Source: an uncultured Oscillospiraceae bacterium
GTDB lineage: Bacteria > Bacillota > Clostridia > Oscillospirales > Oscillospiraceae
Direction of reading: 5' to 3'
DNA length: 64,000 nt
Assembly: GCA_934670025.1 (NCBI GenBank)
Contig: CAKUOS010000004.1
Location: 1 to 64,000, forward strand
Under the pieces are notes generated by a model. The model ran no database searches, had not been told where the DNA came from, and saw only the letters and a program-made list of their open reading frames with translations. Shown here one piece after another: positions 7,070-15,715 of this stretch. A program made the translations under genes and the position numbers. Numbering within the stretch: the first letter of the stretch is position 1; each line of letters opens with the position of its first letter.

Positions 7070-7108
7070 TTTTTCCGACAGTGTACCATCAGAAAAAGCC
7101 CGCTTTTT
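7070..7108 (-). terminator. Terminator of the kinase-HTH operon
   Basis: Arms AAAGCGGGCTTTTTC and GAAAAAGCCCGCTTT flank a 16-base loop. On the minus strand it lies between the HTH gene stop (7127) and the CapK-like start (7047) and ends in a T-run, separating the two units. Confidence 0.75.
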
Positions 7109-7126
7109 CGCGGATGATGCAGCGGT

Positions 7127-8203
7127 TCAGATCAGCGTCAGCAGCTCGGCCGCCTCATCCTCGGACAGTTCGAGCAGCAGCGTGCGCAGATAGTCCGCCA
7201 CGCCGGCAAACTCGTCCGCCGCGCTGGGATACGAGGCGCGCAGATAGTCCTCGATGCACGCGCGGCACTGCGCCTGCACGTCCTTGCGGCTCGTGACGGC
7301 CAGCAGCTGCGCGGCGTTTTCCGCGGTGATCTCCGGATGCGTCAGCTGGAGCTGCTGGAGCGCGTAGATGAGGATGCATTCGAGCCGGTTTTTCGCGCAC
7401 AGCGGCTCCATGCCCGCAAGACGGAGCATTTCGTCGAGCTCGTCCGCCAGAAGACCCAGATGCACGCCGAGCGCGATAAGCCGTTCGCGCCGCGGCAGCG
7501 TCCCGTGCGTCATGAGCAGGGAAATGTCCTTTTCAAAGCGCGCCGGGATGCCGCTGGCGGCAAACAGGCTGTGGATCGGCTGCACGGCGCCGGTCGCGGG
7601 ATCGTAGCCCCGGGCGCGCAGCCGTTCGCGCAGAAATTCCTGTAGGCGCGCGTGGCCGCCCTGAAACAGCGCGGCGTTTTGCAGGGCGAACTGCGTGAAT
7701 TCCTCGTTCGTCGTGAGCGTGCGCAGCTGACTGGCCGCGTAGGCGGTGTCGGTCTGCGGCGCGGCATCGGTCTGCGGGCTCGTGCAGCGCGCGTAGAGCG
7801 CCTCGGCCTCGGCAAAATCCGTGCAGCCGCGCGTCAGGAGGAACGTACACACCGCGTCAAACAGATCGCGCGCGTACAGCGGCGGATAGCCGCCGTAGCG
7901 CACGAGCAGCCGGTCGGCCTCGCCCGGCGACATCGCAAAGCCGAACGCCAGACGCAGATACGTCTCGCGGCAGCGCGGCGCGCTCTTTTGTGCGCACCAG
8001 CGGCGCAGCGTGTTGCGGCTGAGGCCCGTGCGCGCCGAGAGCGCGAGATACGACAGGCCGCACGTCTGCAAAAGCTCGGCGTAATACTGCGGCCAGCTGC
8101 AAAACGCGGCGTCGTACTGCCGCAGCATCGCGCGCAGATCGCCGGGCGACTCGGCGCGCTCGGCCTCGTCGCGCAGGCGGAAGGTGGCAAATGCGTCGGT
8201 CAC
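7127..8203 (-). CDS. Duplicated HTH protein coupled to a lectin receptor kinase
   Basis: The product is 358 residues, starting at a GTG that overlaps the kinase stop (GTGA) behind GGGAGGAGG. Residues about 35-75 (LSYLALSARTGLSRNTLRRW) form an XRE-like helix-turn-helix. The following helical block (RETYLRLAFGFAMSPGEADR to YPPLYARDLFDAV) is repeated more weakly near residues 230-300 (RERLIALGVHLGLLADELDE to EPLCAKNRLECI), so the protein is an internal duplication of an HTH-helical unit. There is no membrane segment. Coupling suggests it is the substrate or output of the kinase, perhaps a phosphorylation-controlled DNA-binding protein. That role is inferred. Confidence 0.75.
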   Translation of the reverse strand: MTDAFATFRLRDEAERAESPGDLRAMLRQYDAAFCSWPQYYAELLQTCGLSYLALSARTGLSRNTLRRWCAQKSAPRCRETYLRLAFGFAMSPGEADRLLVRYGGYPPLYARDLFDAVCTFLLTRGCTDFAEAEALYARCTSPQTDAAPQTDTAYAASQLRTLTTNEEFTQFALQNAALFQGGHARLQEFLRERLRARGYDPATGAVQPIHSLFAASGIPARFEKDISLLMTHGTLPRRERLIALGVHLGLLADELDEMLRLAGMEPLCAKNRLECILIYALQQLQLTHPEITAENAAQLLAVTSRKDVQAQCRACIEDYLRASYPSAADEFAGVADYLRTLLLELSEDEAAELLTLI

Positions 8204-9615
8204 GGCGAAGCCTCCTCCCACTCGCAGACGAAGCCGCGCGTGTTTTCGGGGAAGTTATTCAGCCCGTCGAGGCGCGAATCGTTCCAGACCCAGCCGGTCC
8301 CGTCGCGCTTCATGAGCATGAGGTAGTATTCCACGCCGTTTGTGTTGTTGGGTTCGCCGGGGCCCCACTCGGCGTAGTCGAACGGCTCGCCCGTGACCCA
8401 CTGGAAGCCCGAGGAGGCGTTGCGGTTGTTCGCGCCGAGCCATACGGCGGTAATGCCCGCCGCGTCGAGCATATCCTCGACCGTTTTGGCCTCTTCGGCG
8501 GACGTGATGGCGGCAAGATGGCCGCCGCGCGACTCGCACCAAACGCGCGCATCGTCCCATGTGAGCGTCTGCACGATGATCTCATAGCGGTGCGTCTGCA
8601 CCTCGGCGGGCGCTTCCGCGGCAGGCGCCGCGGGCGCTTCGACCGCGGGCGGTTCCGGTTCGGCGGGAAGCGCGTCTTCCTGCGCGGAAAACAGCTGCTT
8701 CGCGGCGAAAAAGCCGAGCGCCGCCGAGGCAAGGCACGCGCCGAGCGCGAGCGGCAGCGCCGCGCGCGGCTTTTTCCGCAGCGCGTCCAGCATCGCGGCC
8801 GCGCTCGGGTAGCGTTTGCGCGGATCGGGCTCGCAGGCGCGCATGACGACTTTTTCCAGGCGGCGGTCGCGGCAGCGGATGCGCCCGACGCGCACGCCGC
8901 GCATCCGCGCGGAGATGGACGACTGCACCTGCGCATAGGTGGAATCGGCGTCGGTCAGCGGCAGGTGATTGTGATTGAGGAGCTGATAGAGCGTCACGCC
9001 GAGCGCATAAATGTCGCTTGCGGGCGTGGCTGCGCCGCCGGCGGCGACCTCCGGAGCCAGATACGCCGCGGTGCCCGCCATGCGGCCCGCGGAAAGTGAG
9101 TCGGTGCGCGCGCAGATGCCGAAATCGCCGAGCTTATACTGTCCCGACGGCGCGCGGTAGATGTTGGCGGGCTTGCAATCGCGGTGGACGATCTGGAGCC
9201 GGTGCGCGAAGATGAGCGCGTGCAGAAGATCCTCCGCCACGCGGCGGATCTCCGTCTCGGTCAGCTCCGTACCCTCGCGCATGAGCTCGGCCAGACAGGC
9301 AAGCCGCTCCATGCGCAGGCACACGAGCGTTTCGCGCAGCGACCCGTCCGCGTTCGTGACCGGAACGGTCAGATCGTCGAGCACGGCCACGGCGTAGCCG
9401 CAGTCGGTCATGCGCGCCTGCAAACGGCACTCGTCCTGCAAACGGATCAGGCCTGCGGTGTCCCCGGCAGGCACGCGGATGCACTTGAGCACGCAGCTGC
9501 GCCCGGCGCCTTCCTTGCGTGTGAGCGCATAGACCTCGGTCGACGATGAAACGAACAGCCGCTCGCCGAGATACCACTGGCCCCACAGGGGTTCGGGCAG
9601 ATGTTCCATGCGCAT
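8200..9615 (-). CDS. Ser/Thr protein kinase with extracellular C-type lectin domain
   Basis: The product is 471 residues. Residues 15-270 are a Hanks-type kinase: Lys44 (CVLKC), catalytic loop HRDCKPAN (D146, N151), DFG (164-166) and APE (187-189). The glycine loop is degenerate (GERLFVSSSTEVY). Residues 286-306 are one membrane span, followed by an Ala/Pro/Glu linker. Residues 343-467 form a C-type-lectin-like domain with C360 and C464, WLGANN, the calcium-site motif EPN (421-423) and WND (444-446). In animal lectins EPN with WND gives calcium-dependent mannose-type binding. The inner cysteine pair is absent. An ATG at 9609 fits the AGGAGG spacing better than 9615. Confidence 0.88.
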   Translation of the reverse strand: MRMEHLPEPLWGQWYLGERLFVSSSTEVYALTRKEGAGRSCVLKCIRVPAGDTAGLIRLQDECRLQARMTDCGYAVAVLDDLTVPVTNADGSLRETLVCLRMERLACLAELMREGTELTETEIRRVAEDLLHALIFAHRLQIVHRDCKPANIYRAPSGQYKLGDFGICARTDSLSAGRMAGTAAYLAPEVAAGGAATPASDIYALGVTLYQLLNHNHLPLTDADSTYAQVQSSISARMRGVRVGRIRCRDRRLEKVVMRACEPDPRKRYPSAAAMLDALRKKPRAALPLALGACLASAALGFFAAKQLFSAQEDALPAEPEPPAVEAPAAPAAEAPAEVQTHRYEIIVQTLTWDDARVWCESRGGHLAAITSAEEAKTVEDMLDAAGITAVWLGANNRNASSGFQWVTGEPFDYAEWGPGEPNNTNGVEYYLMLMKRDGTGWVWNDSRLDGLNNFPENTRGFVCEWEEASP

Positions 9616-9638
9616 ACGCCTCCTTTTGCTTTTTCATC

Positions 9639-9667
9639 ATCTTACCACATGGCCGGGCACGGCGCAA
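9639..9667 (-). promoter_or_regulatory. Promoter of kinase-HTH operon
   Basis: On the minus strand TTGCGC (9667-9662), 17 bases, then TAAGAT (9644-9639), about 25 bases before the kinase start. It is a moderate match to a sigma-A promoter. Confidence 0.55.
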
Positions 9668-9770
9668 GCGCTCCTTTTTTCGGGAATGTTCATGAAAATT
9701 TCAAGCAAAAAGCGGAAAAATATGCGATACTATTCTATTAGATATATTACTAAGGAATGAGGAGCCGGCT

Positions 9771-10475
9771 ATGCGGGATTTTGTTGTATTCGACCACGTC
9801 TGCAAGACGTATCAGATGGGGCAGGTGCGCATCGACGCGCTGCGCAATGCGTCGTTCACCATTGCCGAAGGGGAGATCTGTGTCATCGTCGGGCAATCCG
9901 GCGCGGGCAAGACGACGCTTCTGAACATTCTCGGCGGTATGGACCGGCTCTCGTCGGGCCATGTGCTGCTTGCGGGCGAGGACGTCGCGGAGTACGACGC
10001 GAAGCGCCTGACGACCTACCGGCGGCACGAGGTGGGCTTCGTGTTCCAGTTTTATAATCTGCTGCCCAACATGACGGCGCTGGAAAACGTGCAGATCGCG
10101 GGCCAGCTGTGCAAAGACCCCATTCCCGCTGATGAGGTGCTGCGCGAGGTGGGCCTCGGCGACCGGATGCAGAACTTCCCCGCGCAGCTCTCCGGCGGCG
10201 AGCAGCAGCGCGTGGCCATCGCCCGCGCGCTTGCCAAGCGGCCGAAGCTGCTGCTGTGCGACGAGCCGACCGGCGCGCTCGATTATCAGACCGGCAAGCA
10301 GATCCTTGCGCTGCTGCAAAAGCAGAGCCGCGAGGCCGGCATGACGGTCGTCATTATCACGCATAACTCCGCGCTGACCGCCATGGCCGACCGCGTCATC
10401 CGCGTCAAAAGCGGCTGCATCACGGACGTGCAGGAGAATGAGCATCCCACGCCCGTGGAAAGAATCGAATGGTGA
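9771..10475 (+). CDS. ABC transporter ATPase, MacB/LolD type
   Basis: The product is 234 residues. Motifs in order: Walker [10 protein letters not shown] (about 43-51), Q-loop FVFQFYN, signature LSGGEQQR and Walker [13 protein letters not shown], then the H-loop ITHN. The short form with a signature directly after NFPAQ is typical of the MacB/LolD/FtsE group that powers FtsX-type permeases by mechanotransmission. GAGGAG sits upstream of the ATG. Its last codons overlap the start of the giant permease gene, its obvious partner. Confidence 0.92.
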   Translation: MRDFVVFDHVCKTYQMGQVRIDALRNASFTIAEGEICVIVGQSGAGKTTLLNILGGMDRLSSGHVLLAGEDVAEYDAKRLTTYRRHEVGFVFQFYNLLPNMTALENVQIAGQLCKDPIPADEVLREVGLGDRMQNFPAQLSGGEQQRVAIARALAKRPKLLLCDEPTGALDYQTGKQILALLQKQSREAGMTVVIITHNSALTAMADRVIRVKSGCITDVQENEHPTPVERIEW

Positions 10476-13400
10476 CGGGTATGTGGAAGCTGACGATGCG
10501 GGAGATCCGCAAAAGTTTGGGGCGCTTTCTGGCCATCGCGGCGATCGTGGCGCTCGGCGTGGGCTTTTTCTGCGGCCTTCGGCTGACGAAGACGGCGATG
10601 GTCTATACGTTGGACGACTATGCCGAAACGCATCAGATGTACGATTTCCGCCTCATGAGCACCATCGGCTACGATACGGATGCGGCGTCGGTCCTGGAGA
10701 CGGACAGCCGTATCGCGGCCGCCGAAGGCGGCAAAAGCGCCGACGCGCTGGTGATCATCGGCGACGGCGCAGCACAGGTGTGCAAATTTCTCTCCGTGCC
10801 GCAGAAGATCGACCTGCCGGGCCTGACGTGCGGGCGGATGCCCGAGTCGGCGGATGAGTGTCTTGCCGACGGGATGCTCTACGGCGAAAAGGATCTTGGC
10901 AGGACGGTCACGATCGCGGACACGAACGAGCAGGACGATCTGGACAACTTCGCCGTGCGCGAGTTTACCATCGTCGGTGTGGCGCGGAGCATCCTGTACA
11001 TCAACTACGAGCGCGGCACGACCTCGGTCGGCAGCGGCACGGTCGCGTCGTTTTTCTACGTGCTGCCCGCGGCGTTCGACATGGATTACGACACCGAGGT
11101 CTGTCTGCGGCTGACCGACCGTGCGGGCGCGGTCTATTCCGAAGAATATGACGCGCGCATCGACGCGGCGGAGCCGTGGGTGACAGAGCTTGCCGAATCG
11201 CTGGCCGCCGCACGCGGCGACCGGCTGCGCGAGGATGCGGAGCAGGAGCTTTCCGATGCGCGCGAAACGCTCGATGAAAAGCAGCAGGAGCTGTCGGACG
11301 CGAAACAGAAGCTGGCCGATGCGCAGCAGGAGCTGCGCGACGCGGAGCAGGATGTGGCCGACGGCGAAAAGAAGCTGGCAGACGCGAAGGAGGATACCGC
11401 TCGCGAGCTGGCGGACGCCTGGCAGAAGCTGACCGACGGGCAGAAGGAAATAGAAGAAAACGAAAAGAAGCTCGCCGACGCGCGCACGGAGCTCGAAGAC
11501 GCCGAACGGCAGTTCGCCGACGGCGAAGCGGAGTACAACGACGGCGCGCGGCAGCTCGAAGAGGGCAAGCAGGAGCTGCGCGACACGTTCAACGATACCG
11601 TTGCCGAATTGCAGGCCGGTCAGGCCGAGATCGACAAGAATCAGGCCGCGCTGAACGGGCAGCGCGCGCAGCTCGACGCGCAGAAGACGCAGCTGACGGC
11701 ACAGAAGGCCGAGCTGACGGCTACGCGCGCACAGGTCGAGGCTGCCGCTGCCGCAGGTCTGCTCCCGGCGGAAGAGGCCGCCGCGCAGCTGGCGCAGATC
11801 GACGCTGCGATCGCGCAGATCGACGCGGGTTTGCAGCAGATCGAGGCCGCATATCCGCAGCTGGACGCGGCGCAGGCGCAGATCGACGCGGCGCAGGCGG
11901 AGCTTGACGCCGGATGGCAGGAATTTGCCGACGGTCTGGAGGAAGCCAACGCCGAGATCGCCGAGAACGAAAAGAAGCTCGCCGACGCGAAGCAGGAGCT
12001 TGATGAGAACCGGCAGAAGCTCAACGACGCGCGCGCGGAGTTTGAAGACGGCCAGAGGCAGCTCGACGACGCAAAGAAAGAGCTTGAAGACGGCTGGGCC
12101 GATTATTATGCGGGCCAGCGCGAGGCCGACGAGAAGATCGCCGAGGCTGAGCAGGAGCTGGCTGATGCGAAGGTGCAGATCGAAGACGGCAAACAGGAGC
12201 TGGCCGACGCGCAGCAGGAGCTTGCCGACGGCGAAAAGAAGCTGGCCGACGCGGAAAAGGAGTATGACGACGGCGTCGATCAGCTCGAAAAGCTCAGGGA
12301 TCCGGATGTGTTCGTGCTCGATCGCGGCAGCAACATCGGCTATGCGTGCTTTGAGAGCGATTCGGATATCGTGCGCGGCGTCTCGCGCGTGTTCCCGCTG
12401 TTTTTCTTCGCGGTGGCCGCGCTCGTGTGCATCACGACGATGACCCGCATGGTCGAGGAGCAGCGCACGCAGGCCGGCACGCTGAAAGCGCTCGGCTATT
12501 CCTCGGGCGCGATCCTGTCGACGTATTTCCTCTACGCGGGCAGCGCGTCGGTCATCGGCTGCGTGACCGGCATCGCGGCGGGCGCGTATTTCCTGCCGAA
12601 GATCATCTGGATGGGCTACGACATCATGTACGGCTTCACGGACATTCTCTTTGCGTTCGACTGGAAGCTGGCGCTGCTGTCCTCGGGCGCGTATCTCATC
12701 TGCGCGCTCGGCGCGACGTGGTACGCCATCCACGCAGAACTCGCGCAGCCCGCGGCGGAGCTCATCCGACCCAAGGCGCCGAAGGCCGGCAAGCGTATTT
12801 TGCTTGAGCGCATTCCTGCCGTGTGGGACCGCATCCCGTTTTTACATAAGGTCTCCATCCGCAACATCCTGCGCTATAAAAAGCGCATGGTCATGATGGC
12901 CATCGGCATCGGCGGCTGCACGGCGCTGCTCATCACCGGCTACGGCATCGAGGACTCCATCAGCCACGTCGTCGACTATCAGTATGACGAGATCACGCAG
13001 TACGATGCTTCGGTCACGTTCCAGCACGCCATGACGGAGGACGAGCGCGCGGCCTTCCGCGCGGCGTTCCCGGACACGGTCGAGCGGAGTCTCTTTGCCG
13101 CGCAGAAGAGCTTTGACGCGGCGGCAAACGGTCTGACGAAGACGGCCACGGCTGTGTGTACCGAGACGGGAAGCGTCGACGGCTTCATCGATCTGCACAC
13201 GCAGGACAAAACGCCCGTCGATTATCCGCAGGACGGCGGCGTCATCATCAGCCGCGGGCTTGCGCAGGCGCTGCGCATCGGCGCGGGCGACACGATCACG
13301 CTCGGCGGCGAACTGCACCGGACGGATGTGACGGTCGCGGGCGTGTTTGAAAACTATGTATATAACTATGTCTACATGACGGCCGAAACGTATGAGACGG

Positions 13401-13960
13401 TGTTCCAGGAAGCACCGGCGTATGAGACGGCGTGGGTCGTGCTGGATCCCGCCGTGGACGCGCACGAGGCCTCTGCCGCGCTTGCGGGCTATAAAAAGGC
13501 CGCGTCCGTCAGCCTCAACGACGATTTCCGCGGCCGCGTGAGCACGATGATGCAGAGTCTGGAGTATATCGTGCTCGTCATCGTGGCGTGCGCGGCGGCG
13601 CTGGCGTTCATCGTGCTGTATAACCTCACGAACATCAACATCACCGAGCGCGAGCGCGAGATCGCCACCATCAAGGTGCTCGGCTTCTATGACCGCGAGA
13701 CGAACCACTACATTTTCCGCGAGAATATCCTCCTGACGTGCCTCGGCGCGCTCGTGGGCCTGCTGATGGGCAAGGCGCTGCACGCCTATGTCATGGCGCA
13801 GATCCGCATCGACCTCATGTGCTTCGACGTGCGCATCGCGCCCAGGAGCTATCTGCTTGCCGTGGCGCTGACGATCGTCTTCGGCCTCGTGGTCAATCTG
13901 GTCCTGCGGCGCAAGATCCGCGCCGTCGATATGGCGCAGGCGCTTAAATCCATCGAGTAA
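10469..13960 (+). CDS. FtsX-type ABC permease with very long periplasm-side coiled coil
   Basis: The product is 1163 residues. TM1 is near 20-40 (RFLAIAAIVALGVGFFCGL). A globular extracytoplasmic part follows, then a coiled coil from about 245 to 605 made of repeated LADAKQEL, ADGEKKLAD and LDAQ units. The first FtsX domain has spans near 635-760 (FFFAVAALVCITTM). A second unit begins with a span near 806, then an extracytoplasmic domain, and ends in the last FtsX domain (1030-1163, YIVLVIVACAAALAFIVLYN). It overlaps the ATPase gene by 7 bases. The coiled coil is far longer than in ordinary MacB permeases and could span the wall. Likely roles are lipid, peptide or envelope-stress export; the substrate is unknown. 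Confidence 0.88.
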   Translation: MVTGMWKLTMREIRKSLGRFLAIAAIVALGVGFFCGLRLTKTAMVYTLDDYAETHQMYDFRLMSTIGYDTDAASVLETDSRIAAAEGGKSADALVIIGDGAAQVCKFLSVPQKIDLPGLTCGRMPESADECLADGMLYGEKDLGRTVTIADTNEQDDLDNFAVREFTIVGVARSILYINYERGTTSVGSGTVASFFYVLPAAFDMDYDTEVCLRLTDRAGAVYSEEYDARIDAAEPWVTELAESLAAARGDRLREDAEQELSDARETLDEKQQELSDAKQKLADAQQELRDAEQDVADGEKKLADAKEDTARELADAWQKLTDGQKEIEENEKKLADARTELEDAERQFADGEAEYNDGARQLEEGKQELRDTFNDTVAELQAGQAEIDKNQAALNGQRAQLDAQKTQLTAQKAELTATRAQVEAAAAAGLLPAEEAAAQLAQIDAAIAQIDAGLQQIEAAYPQLDAAQAQIDAAQAELDAGWQEFADGLEEANAEIAENEKKLADAKQELDENRQKLNDARAEFEDGQRQLDDAKKELEDGWADYYAGQREADEKIAEAEQELADAKVQIEDGKQELADAQQELADGEKKLADAEKEYDDGVDQLEKLRDPDVFVLDRGSNIGYACFESDSDIVRGVSRVFPLFFFAVAALVCITTMTRMVEEQRTQAGTLKALGYSSGAILSTYFLYAGSASVIGCVTGIAAGAYFLPKIIWMGYDIMYGFTDILFAFDWKLALLSSGAYLICALGATWYAIHAELAQPAAELIRPKAPKAGKRILLERIPAVWDRIPFLHKVSIRNILRYKKRMVMMAIGIGGCTALLITGYGIEDSISHVVDYQYDEITQYDASVTFQHAMTEDERAAFRAAFPDTVERSLFAAQKSFDAAANGLTKTATAVCTETGSVDGFIDLHTQDKTPVDYPQDGGVIISRGLAQALRIGAGDTITLGGELHRTDVTVAGVFENYVYNYVYMTAETYETVFQEAPAYETAWVVLDPAVDAHEASAALAGYKKAASVSLNDDFRGRVSTMMQSLEYIVLVIVACAAALAFIVLYNLTNINITEREREIATIKVLGFYDRETNHYIFRENILLTCLGALVGLLMGKALHAYVMAQIRIDLMCFDVRIAPRSYLLAVALTIVFGLVVNLVLRRKIRAVDMAQALKSIE

Positions 13961-13975
13961 GAGAGGAAGCTGCCG

Positions 13976-15691
13976 ATGAAAAGAAGAAACCGGCGCGCGG
14001 CGCTGCTTTTGGCCGTGTGCCTGCTGCTGACGCTCGCGGGCTGCGCGCGGGCAAACCCCTTTGCCCGCGAACGCCGCGCGATCCCGGAATTGCAGACGGC
14101 GTCCGAAGAAACGGAAGCGGCGCAGCCGCTGTGCGCGGGCGGATATTTCGGGGAACCTGCGCGCAGATCTGTTCCGTATGCGCAGATGCAGCCCGAAACG
14201 CCGGAAGAGGCGGACTTTGCCGCGCTGTGCGATACGGTGCTTGCCGCGGCCGAAGCACGGTCGCCTGCGCGCGTTCACGCGGCGCTGGAGCAGCTGCATA
14301 CGGCGCTCCTTGCGCTGCACACGGCGTATACGCTTGCGGATCTGCGCCATATGGCCGACGCCGGGAGCGAGGATGCGGCCGCGGCGGCGGACGATGCATA
14401 CGCGCAGTACAGTGCGGCGCTCGACCGCTATTATGATGCGATGCACACGCTCTGCGAAAGCGGCGCATACGACGCGCTGCTGGAAAAGGAATTTGACGAG
14501 GGGATGCTGGCGGCCTTTGCGGCCTACGACCCGGCAGCGTCGGATGCGTCGCTGGCGCTTTTGACGCGCGAACAGGCGCTGGTCACGGAATATGAGATCG
14601 AAATGGCCAAATACAGCCCCGATCCCGACCGGATCGGCGAGATCTTCGTCTCGCTCATCGCGGTCCGCAGCGAAATGGCCGCGGCCGCGGGCTATGACAG
14701 CTACGCCGATTACGCCTACGCGGCCGATTACGCGCGCGACTATACGCCCGCCGAGGCCCGCGCGCTCTGGACGCTGGCGAAGGAGCAGTACGCGCCGCTG
14801 CTGCGGGAGTATGCGGACGATGTGGACGAAGCGGCAGGGCGGCTCACGGACGAGGCGCTGCTCGACCTGTCGGAGGACGGGATCCTTACCGCCTTGCAGC
14901 GCGGCGCGGCGATGCTCAGTCCGGAGCTTTCGGCCTCGTGCGCGTATCTCATCGACAACGGCCTGTATGACATCGCTGCGAGCGACCGGAAGGCCGACAT
15001 CGGCTTTACGACGTGGCTGGCAAGCTATGAGGCGCCCTTCCTTTTTAACGCGCCCTACGGCGACTATTACGATCTGACGTCCGCGATCCATGAATTCGGC
15101 CATTACAACGCATACTATTATAACGGCTCGGACGTGCTGTTCGGCGTGTGCGACTACGACCTGTCGGAGCTTCAGTCGCAGGGCATGGAGGTCATGTTCC
15201 TGCCGCTGTACGACGCGCTGTTCGGAGAAGAGGCGGCGGCGCTTTTGCGCGCGCAGACGGTCTATAATCTCATGACCGGCGTCGTGCAGGGCGCGATGTA
15301 TGACGAATTCCAGCAGACGGTCTACCGGCTGGACGAGCCGACGCCCGCGCGCGTGAACGAGGCGTTCCTCGACATTTACGAAAGCTACGGCTATGAGCCG
15401 TATGACGGCGCGGAATACGAATGGATGTCCGTGATCCACAACTTTGAGCAGCCGATGTATTACATCAGCTACGCCGTGTCGGCGCTGCCGGCGCTGGAGC
15501 TGTACGCCATGCAGCAGAAGAGTCCCGCCGACGCGCTCGATACGTATCTGCGCGCGGCCGCGATGGCAGACGAGTGGTATTACCTCTCGGACGCGCTGGA
15601 ATATACCGGCCTGCACGACCAGCTGCGGCAGCCGCTGCCGTCACTGCCGGGCGAGATCTGTGCAGGCGGCGTGTTTGACCTTCCTGCATGA
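13976..15691 (+). CDS. M3-type zinc peptidase lipoprotein
   Basis: The product is 571 residues with GAGGAAG upstream. The N-terminus is a lipoprotein signal (LLLTLAGC lipobox, Cys near 22). The C-terminal half has the zinc-binding HEFGH motif in SAIHEFGHYNAYYY and a downstream Glu in SQGMEVMFLP, the arrangement of M3 oligopeptidases. It would act outside the membrane, cleaving peptides. It follows the coiled-coil permease with a 15-base gap and precedes an ABC exporter, so the locus may link export and peptide processing. The N-terminal 250 residues are Ala-rich helices. Confidence 0.8.
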   Translation: MKRRNRRAALLLAVCLLLTLAGCARANPFARERRAIPELQTASEETEAAQPLCAGGYFGEPARRSVPYAQMQPETPEEADFAALCDTVLAAAEARSPARVHAALEQLHTALLALHTAYTLADLRHMADAGSEDAAAAADDAYAQYSAALDRYYDAMHTLCESGAYDALLEKEFDEGMLAAFAAYDPAASDASLALLTREQALVTEYEIEMAKYSPDPDRIGEIFVSLIAVRSEMAAAAGYDSYADYAYAADYARDYTPAEARALWTLAKEQYAPLLREYADDVDEAAGRLTDEALLDLSEDGILTALQRGAAMLSPELSASCAYLIDNGLYDIAASDRKADIGFTTWLASYEAPFLFNAPYGDYYDLTSAIHEFGHYNAYYYNGSDVLFGVCDYDLSELQSQGMEVMFLPLYDALFGEEAAALLRAQTVYNLMTGVVQGAMYDEFQQTVYRLDEPTPARVNEAFLDIYESYGYEPYDGAEYEWMSVIHNFEQPMYYISYAVSALPALELYAMQQKSPADALDTYLRAAAMADEWYYLSDALEYTGLHDQLRQPLPSLPGEICAGGVFDLPA

Positions 15692-15715
15692 TTTTCCAAA
15701 GAAAGAAGAAAGACC

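Noticed and set aside
10286..15616. Very long minus-strand open frames of 800-900 residues
   Set aside because: They are antisense to the coiled-coil permease and peptidase genes. They arise from high GC and biased third positions and have Arg/His/Gln-rich nonsense composition.
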